Assembly: GCA_943737045.1 (NCBI GenBank)
Contig: CALSFV010000216.1
Location: forward strand, 992,001 to 1,056,000
Reading direction: 5' to 3'
DNA: 64,000 nucleotides
Source: Parapristionchus giblindavisi
Taxonomy: Eukaryota; Nematoda; Chromadorea; Rhabditida; Diplogasteridae
How positions within the stretch are numbered: position 1 is the stretch's first letter; each line of letters starts with the position of its first letter. This document shows, one piece after another, positions 63,301 to 64,000 of this stretch. A program made the position numbers and the translations under genes. The notes below the pieces were generated by a model. The model saw nothing but the letters and a program-made list of their open reading frames with translations, made no database searches and was not told where the DNA came from.

Positions 63301-64000
63301 GTGTCACGAATTCTTTAATGCTAAAAATGCATGGTTCAATGTTGTTAATTCGGCTGGAGCGGCCGTTGTTCAACATGGAACGTTGCAAAATACTCAGAAT
63401 TTTTTGCTCTTTCGTTTGGTATATGACACGCTGGGTCTAGCAGAAAATTTTTCATGTCAGGTATTCTTTTGGTCTTATCAAAGTGAAAGCTACTTTTGTA
63501 CTTTGGGCATTGTGGAATCAACACAAGATTACAGTTTGACATGAACTGAAGTGTAGATTATTCAGAATTTTTTGCTCTTTCACGTGGTATATGCTACGAT
63601 AAGTTTAGATTAAATATTGGCGTGTCACGAATTCTTTAATGCTAAAAATGCATGGTTCAATGTTGTTAATTCGGCTGGAGCGGCCGTTGTTCAACATGGA
63701 ACGTTGCAAAATACTCAGATTTTTTTGCTCTTTCGTTTGGTATATGACACGCTGGGTCTAGCAGAAACTTTTTCATGTCAGGTATTCTTTTGGTCTTATC
63801 AGAGTGAAAGCTACTTTTGTAATTTAGGCATTGTGGAATCAACCCAAGATTACAGTTTGACTTGAACTGAAGTGTAGATTATTCAGAATTTTTTGCTCTT
63901 TCACGTGGTATATGCTACGATACGTTTCGATAAAGCATTGACGTGCCACGAATTCTTTATTGCCGAAAATGCATAATTCAATTTTGTTAATTCGGCTGAA
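60334..64000 (-). repeat. Higher-order repeat: 4-mer (1284 bp) with a 3-mer deletion variant
   Basis: Units are 60334-61617 (four monomers), 61618-62580 (three monomers, lacking the tgccacgat copy), 62581-63863 (four monomers, one base short), and the start of a further unit at 63864. Each unit begins with a class B copy carrying gcaaaaaattttt and catgatctg (about 60652, 61936 and 62899). Further markers are gataaatttag, gccacgataag (about 61027 and 63273) and cagatttttttgc. This subfamily has more private variants than the rest of the right arm. Confidence 0.88.
63079..63084. other. Single-T loss in homopolymer run (320-bp monomer)
   Basis: Six T where sister copies of this subfamily have seven (cagatttttttgctc). 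The step from 62901 to 63221 is 320 bp. Confidence 0.8.

Larger units (their letters stand above)
33355..64000 (-). repeat. 321-bp satellite array, right arm (reverse)
   Basis: Same monomer as the left arm but in opposite orientation. The offset-0 ATG (or AAG) complement lies at 33371, 34013, 34334, 34654 and so on to 63863, giving 95 complete monomers plus a partial class B copy at the window edge. Three steps are 320 bp instead of 321 because of single-T losses in homopolymer runs. Frequent variants here that are rare or absent on the left are caaagtgtaat at offset 0, agtacatg, gaactatg and gaaaaattttctg (forward sense). Near the junction the copies are single or low-copy variants; from 41 kb onward they fall into amplified higher-order repeats. 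Confidence 0.98.

Noticed and set aside
1..64000. Hundreds of open frames of 61-101 codons on both strands (beginning MSNCNL, MACHEF, MHVPML, MAVVQH and similar)
   Set aside because: They repeat every 321 bp because the monomer length is a multiple of three and is homogeneous. All are translations of the same non-coding repeat on either strand, and longer versions arise when a substitution removes a stop or creates an earlier start. No domain, no codon signature and no plausible expression signals were seen.
1..64000. rRNA, tRNA or other structured RNA genes
   Set aside because: No segment departs from the satellite except the 358-bp spacer, and that spacer shows no tRNA cloverleaf or rRNA-like conserved blocks.

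Overview
This window is almost entirely one satellite DNA array. It holds no gene I can support. A 321-bp monomer is tandemly repeated over 63,642 of the 64,000 bases: about 102 complete copies in the left arm and about 95 in the right arm, with partial copies at both window edges and at the centre. A long homogeneous satellite with nested higher-order repeats points to a eukaryote, probably centromeric or pericentromeric heterochromatin. The monomer is about 36% G+C and keeps roughly the expected number of CpG dinucleotides (10 seen, about 10.4 expected, counted by hand). That argues against a heavily methylated vertebrate or plant genome and fits an invertebrate such as an insect. I cannot name the species or match the monomer to a named satellite family.

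Layout. Bases 1-32996 carry the monomer in one orientation (called forward here). Bases 32997-33354 are a 358-bp non-satellite spacer. Bases 33355-64000 carry the same monomer in the opposite orientation. The spacer therefore sits exactly at an inversion of satellite polarity. It contains an AAT/TAA microsatellite, a 7-bp-stem hairpin and, on the minus strand, a short open frame that begins inside the satellite. Read on the minus strand it ends in a hairpin followed by an ATT-type tail, which recalls the 3' end of a non-LTR element or SINE. That is inference only.

Monomer architecture. Offsets below count from the ATG in the forward strand, offset 0 = base 491 in the example copy. Each 321-bp monomer is itself an ancient dimer: offsets 72-151 align without gaps to offsets 225-304 at about 59 of 80 identical positions (shift 153 bp). 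Two sequence classes exist. Class A is the common form. Class B carries a diverged block of about 110 bp (offsets about 152-261, about 18 differences). Mosaic monomers join A and B at two recurrent switch points, which indicates gene conversion or unequal exchange.

Higher-order structure. Marker variants define successive local amplifications with different unit sizes. In the left arm these are 5-mers (8841-12050), 4-mers (12051-15902), an 11-monomer-shift repeat (18471-25211), 7-mers (24891-29384) and 3-mers (29385-32273). In the right arm they are 5-mers (42037-47493), a dimer (52309-53592), 10-mers (54235-60012) and a 4-mer/3-mer series (60334-64000). The arms mostly carry private subfamilies, but a block of about 2.4 kb (6915 to about 9345) recurs inverted at about 35434-37864. 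This suggests both arms came from one ancestral array before the polarity switch and then expanded independently.

All small open frames of 60-101 codons are repeats of the same satellite translated on either strand, and I do not annotate them as genes.
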